A DNA stretch of 64,000 bases from Dechloromonas sp. Dech2017 (GTDB taxonomy: Bacteria; Pseudomonadota; Gammaproteobacteria; Burkholderiales; Rhodocyclaceae). Shown piece by piece: positions 61,606 through 64,000 of this stretch. The notes under the pieces were generated by a model. It worked only from the letters and a program-made list of their open reading frames with translations, had not been told where the DNA came from and made no database searches. Within the stretch, counting starts at the first letter, position 1, and every line of letters starts with the position of its first letter. The translations under genes and the position numbers were made by a program. The stretch covers positions 62,001-126,000 of the forward strand of contig SSXW01000005.1 of the NCBI GenBank assembly GCA_009469585.1. The letters run 5' to 3'.

Positions 61606-62715
61606 TCAGAGCTCCGCGGGTGAGGGGACGAAACCGGTGACTTCGAGATCGAAGCCGGTCATGGAGGGCATCTTGCGCGGGCTGGAGAGCAGGCGCATCT
61701 TGCTGACGCCGACATCGCGCAGGATCTGGGCGCCGATGCCGTAGGTGCGCGGGTCCCACTTGGTCTGGGCCGGCGCCTTGGTGCCGGTCAGGCGGCTGAT
61801 CAGGTCTTCGCCGTCTTCCGGCCGGTGCATGAGGACGATGACGCCGTGGCCGTGCCTGGCCAGCGCCGCCTGCGCCTGGTCGATCGAGAAGGACTGCTGC
61901 TTGCTGGCCGGGTCGAGGAAATCGAGTACCGACAGCGGCTCGTGGACGCGGACCAGGGTTTCGCCGCCAACCGGGATGTCGCCCTTGACCAGCGCCAGGT
62001 GGGTGGCGCCGCTCGCCCGGTCGACGTAGGCGTGCAGCGTGAAATCGCCGTGGGCGGTGGCGATGGTCTTGCTGGTGACGCGCTCGACCAGGGTTTCCGA
62101 GGCGGCGCGGTAGTGGATGAGGTCGGCGATGGTGCCGATCTTCAGGTCGTGGGCGCGGGCGAATTCGATCAGCTCGGGCAGGCGGGCCATGGTGCCGTCG
62201 TCGTTCATGATCTCGCAGATCACCGACGAGGGTTCCAGCCCGGCCATGCCGGCCAGATCGCAGCCGGCTTCGGTGTGGCCGGCGCGGACCAGCACGCCGC
62301 CCTCGCGGGCGGTGATCGGGAAGACGTGGCCGGGTTGCACGATGTCGTCGGCCGTCGAATTCTTGTTGACGGCGACGGCGATGGTGCGCGCCCGGTCGGC
62401 GGCCGAGATGCCGGTGGTGACGCCTTCGGCGGCCTCGATCGAGACGGTGAAGGCGGTGCCGTACTGGGTCTTGTTGTTGCGCGCCATCTGGGTCAGGCCG
62501 AGCTTCTTGCAGCGGGCTTCGGTCAGGGTCAGGCAGATCAGGCCGCGGCCGTGCTTGGCCATGAAGTTGATCGCTTCCGGCGTGACGTGCTCGGCGGCCA
62601 TGACCAGGTCGCCCTCGTTTTCGCGGTCTTCTTCATCGACCAGGATGACCATGCGACCGGCCTTCAGTTCGGCGACGATTTCGGTGGTGCTGGCAATGGC
62701 GGGATGGGGGGGCAT
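61606..62715 (-). CDS. ribBA: DHBP synthase with degenerate GTP cyclohydrolase II domain (RibBX-like)
   Basis: 369-aa fusion. The N-terminal 3,4-dihydroxy-2-butanone-4-phosphate synthase domain looks intact: VDEEDRENEGDL, TRAGHTEAGCDL and ICEIMNDDGTMA. The C-terminal domain keeps the RibA frame (TVERV start, RVHEPL, YGIGAQILRDVGV) but lacks the zinc-binding CDC cluster and the RQEGRGIGL catalytic motif. Instead it reads RPEDGEDLIS. That matches RibBX-type proteins without GTP cyclohydrolase II activity. A separate ribA would be needed elsewhere. Confidence 0.92.
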   Translation of the reverse strand: MPPHPAIASTTEIVAELKAGRMVILVDEEDRENEGDLVMAAEHVTPEAINFMAKHGRGLICLTLTEARCKKLGLTQMARNNKTQYGTAFTVSIEAAEGVTTGISAADRARTIAVAVNKNSTADDIVQPGHVFPITAREGGVLVRAGHTEAGCDLAGMAGLEPSSVICEIMNDDGTMARLPELIEFARAHDLKIGTIADLIHYRAASETLVERVTSKTIATAHGDFTLHAYVDRASGATHLALVKGDIPVGGETLVRVHEPLSVLDFLDPASKQQSFSIDQAQAALARHGHGVIVLMHRPEDGEDLISRLTGTKAPAQTKWDPRTYGIGAQILRDVGVSKMRLLSSPRKMPSMTGFDLEVTGFVPSPAEL

Positions 62716-62828
62716 GTTTTTTTCTGGCGACGGGGAGGGGGGCTATTTTCGCAGAAACAGGGACTTGGCGGGGGCTTTTGTCGCTTGTCGCCGGCCCAGG
62801 CGGCGGCTGGCCGGGGGATCGGCCTCAG

Positions 62829-62870
62829 TCCTGCGGTCGACCGGCAAAACAGCCAAAAATCGAAAAGCCC
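62829..62870 (-). repeat. Dispersed AT/GTCGAC repeat, copy D
   Basis: On the minus strand: CGATTTTTGGCTG, TTTTG, CCGGTCGACCGCAGGACT. It lies in the 171-bp divergent spacer between ribBA and the spermidine synthase gene. No FMN riboswitch motif was found in that spacer. Confidence 0.7.
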
Positions 62871-62886
62871 GGTAGCATTCCGCCCC

Positions 62887-64000
62887 ATGCGCCACGCCCT
62901 CCTCTTCTCGGTTTTCGTCATCGCCTCCTGCGGGCTGGCTTACGAACTGGTGGCCGGGGCCCTGGCGTCCTACCTGCTCGGCGACTCGGTGACGCAGTTC
63001 TCGACGGTGATCGGCACCTACCTGTTCGCCATGGGGGTCGGTTCCTGGCTGGCCAAATACATCAGCCGCGACCTGGTCGGCAGCTTCATCCGCATCGAAC
63101 TGCTGGTCGGCCTGCTCGGCGGCTTTTCGGCGATCGGGCTGTTCGTGGTGTTCACCTGGCTGGCCGGCCCCTTCCAGCTCGTGCTCTACCTGACGGTGTT
63201 CGGGGTCGGCGTCCTGGTCGGCCTGGAAATCCCGCTGGTCATGCGCATCCTGAAGCGCGAGCTGGCCTTCCGCGAGCTGGTCTCGCAGGTGCTCAGCTTC
63301 GATTACCTGGGGGCGCTGGTCGTCTCCATCCTCTTCCCGCTGATCCTCGCCCCGCAGCTCGGCATGGTCCGCACCGCGCTGCTCTTCGGCCTGCTCAACG
63401 TCGCCGTCGCCCTGTGGGCGCTGCACCTGTTCCGCGACCAGCTGCCCAACCGCAACGGCCTGCTCGCCCAGAGCGCGGCGGCCTTCGCTCTGCTCGTCGC
63501 CGGTTTCGCCGGGGCCGGCCAGCTGACCACTTTCGCCGAGGCGCATCTCTACGCCGACGAGATCGTGCACGCCGAGACGACGCCCTACCAGCGCATCGTC
63601 GTCACCCGCTGGCACGACGACCTGCGCCTCTTCCTCAACAACAACCTGCAGTTTTCCTCGCACGACGAGTATCGCTACCACGAGGCGCTGGTCCATCCCG
63701 GCCTGGCCAGCCTGCCCGGGGCCAAGCGGGTGCTGGTGCTGGGCGGCGGCGACGGGCTGGCCGTGCGCGAGATCCTCAAGTACCCGCAGGTGGAGTTGGT
63801 GACGCTGGTCGACCTCGATCCGGCGATGACCCGCCTCTTCGCCAGCGCCCCGGCCCTGGTCGCCCTCAACCAGGGGGCGCTGCAGTCGCCGCGGGTGACG
63901 GTGGTCAATGCCGACGCCCTGCAATGGCTGGCCGAGAGCCGCGAGCATTTCGATTTCGTCGTCATCGACTTTCCCGACCCGTCCAATTTCGCGCTCGGCA
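62887..64000 (+). CDS. Spermidine synthase-type protein with N-terminal membrane domain (partial)
   Basis: The ORF stays open to the window edge; 371 residues are visible from ATG 62887. About six to seven N-terminal transmembrane helices (residues 5-220), beginning VIASCGLAYELVAGALASYLLGD, precede a polyamine aminopropyltransferase domain. That domain has TPYQRIVVT, LNNNLQFSSHDEYRYHEALVHP, the SAM loop VLGGGDGLAVREIL and DFPDPSN at the cut. Similar genes often belong to DUF350/SPFH loci, and here it is about 8 kb from that operon. Actual substrate is unproven. Confidence 0.88.
   Translation, partial: MRHALLFSVFVIASCGLAYELVAGALASYLLGDSVTQFSTVIGTYLFAMGVGSWLAKYISRDLVGSFIRIELLVGLLGGFSAIGLFVVFTWLAGPFQLVLYLTVFGVGVLVGLEIPLVMRILKRELAFRELVSQVLSFDYLGALVVSILFPLILAPQLGMVRTALLFGLLNVAVALWALHLFRDQLPNRNGLLAQSAAAFALLVAGFAGAGQLTTFAEAHLYADEIVHAETTPYQRIVVTRWHDDLRLFLNNNLQFSSHDEYRYHEALVHPGLASLPGAKRVLVLGGGDGLAVREILKYPQVELVTLVDLDPAMTRLFASAPALVALNQGALQSPRVTVVNADALQWLAESREHFDFVVIDFPDPSNFALG

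Noticed and set aside
62716..62886. FMN riboswitch upstream of ribBA
   Set aside because: The conserved RFN-element sequences were not found in the spacer; only the dispersed repeat and a G-rich run are visible.

Overview
This window looks like a chromosomal segment of a high-GC betaproteobacterium. The gene set suggests the order Rhodocyclales (Dechloromonas/Azonexus-like): a periplasmic nitrate reductase operon napDAGHB, glnA with ntrB/ntrC, rpoH, an N-terminally truncated (no HTH) birA next to coaX, and the chain rdgB-rph-phosphatase-kinase-yicC-gmk-rpoZ-spoT. The genus is an inference from gene content; no search was run. Coding density is very high, and most long ORFs opposite these genes are GC-driven shadows.

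Layout. 0-8 kb: a small unknown protein, pncC, a DUF302 protein, a SWIM-SNF2 ATPase with ubiB, a GGDEF cyclase and a mismatch glycosylase. 8.5-16 kb: argS-SPOR-dsbA-SDR, a Cys/His miniprotein, thiS-thiG-trmB-rdgC-ychJ-like. 16-18 kb: a less GC-rich patch with a brnT-brnA toxin-antitoxin pair and its palindromic operator, then a DUF937 protein and an OmpA-like lipoprotein. 18-28.5 kb: hemW, rdgB, rph, a PP2C phosphatase/Ser-Thr kinase pair, yicC, gmk, rpoZ, spoT, dadA and a TatD-type hydrolase. 28.5-33.8 kb: napDAGHB. 33.8-40.6 kb: rpoH and gluQ diverging from a perfect CIRCE element, clsB with its EEP partner, nadA, a rhodanese and a CDF metal exporter. 40.6-50.5 kb: the nitrogen-control region, with glnA under a sigma-54 promoter and two NtrC boxes, then ntrB-ntrC. 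An oppositely oriented RND efflux pair lies between glnA and ntrB. 49.7-57.8 kb: birA-coaX, a MITE-like palindromic element, an operon of DUF350/SPFH/DUF4178/small membrane proteins, a Cys/Gly-tailed protein, gabD and an NlpC/P60 lipoprotein. 57.8-64 kb: tRNA-Arg(CCG), a class II aldolase, an orphan HicA-like protein, the ribBA-ribH-nusB-thiL-pgpA operon, and the start of a membrane-fused spermidine synthase cut by the window edge.

How the parts work together. The sequence shows regulatory wiring directly at four places: HrcA-type (CIRCE) control beside rpoH; sigma-54/NtrC control of glnA with the cognate regulators encoded nearby; probable BrnA autoregulation; and probable leaderless starts for thiS, ntrB and birA. 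The most unusual features outside annotated genes are a dispersed AT/GTCGAC repeat of about 45 bp with at least six copies (one forms the N-terminus of HemW), a 161-bp MITE-like element inserted exactly at the coaX stop codon, and a duplicated 20-bp repeat at the birA 3' end. The least characterised multi-gene unit is the DUF350-SPFH-DUF4178 membrane operon. No CRISPR array, rRNA, complete insertion sequence or prophage was seen.
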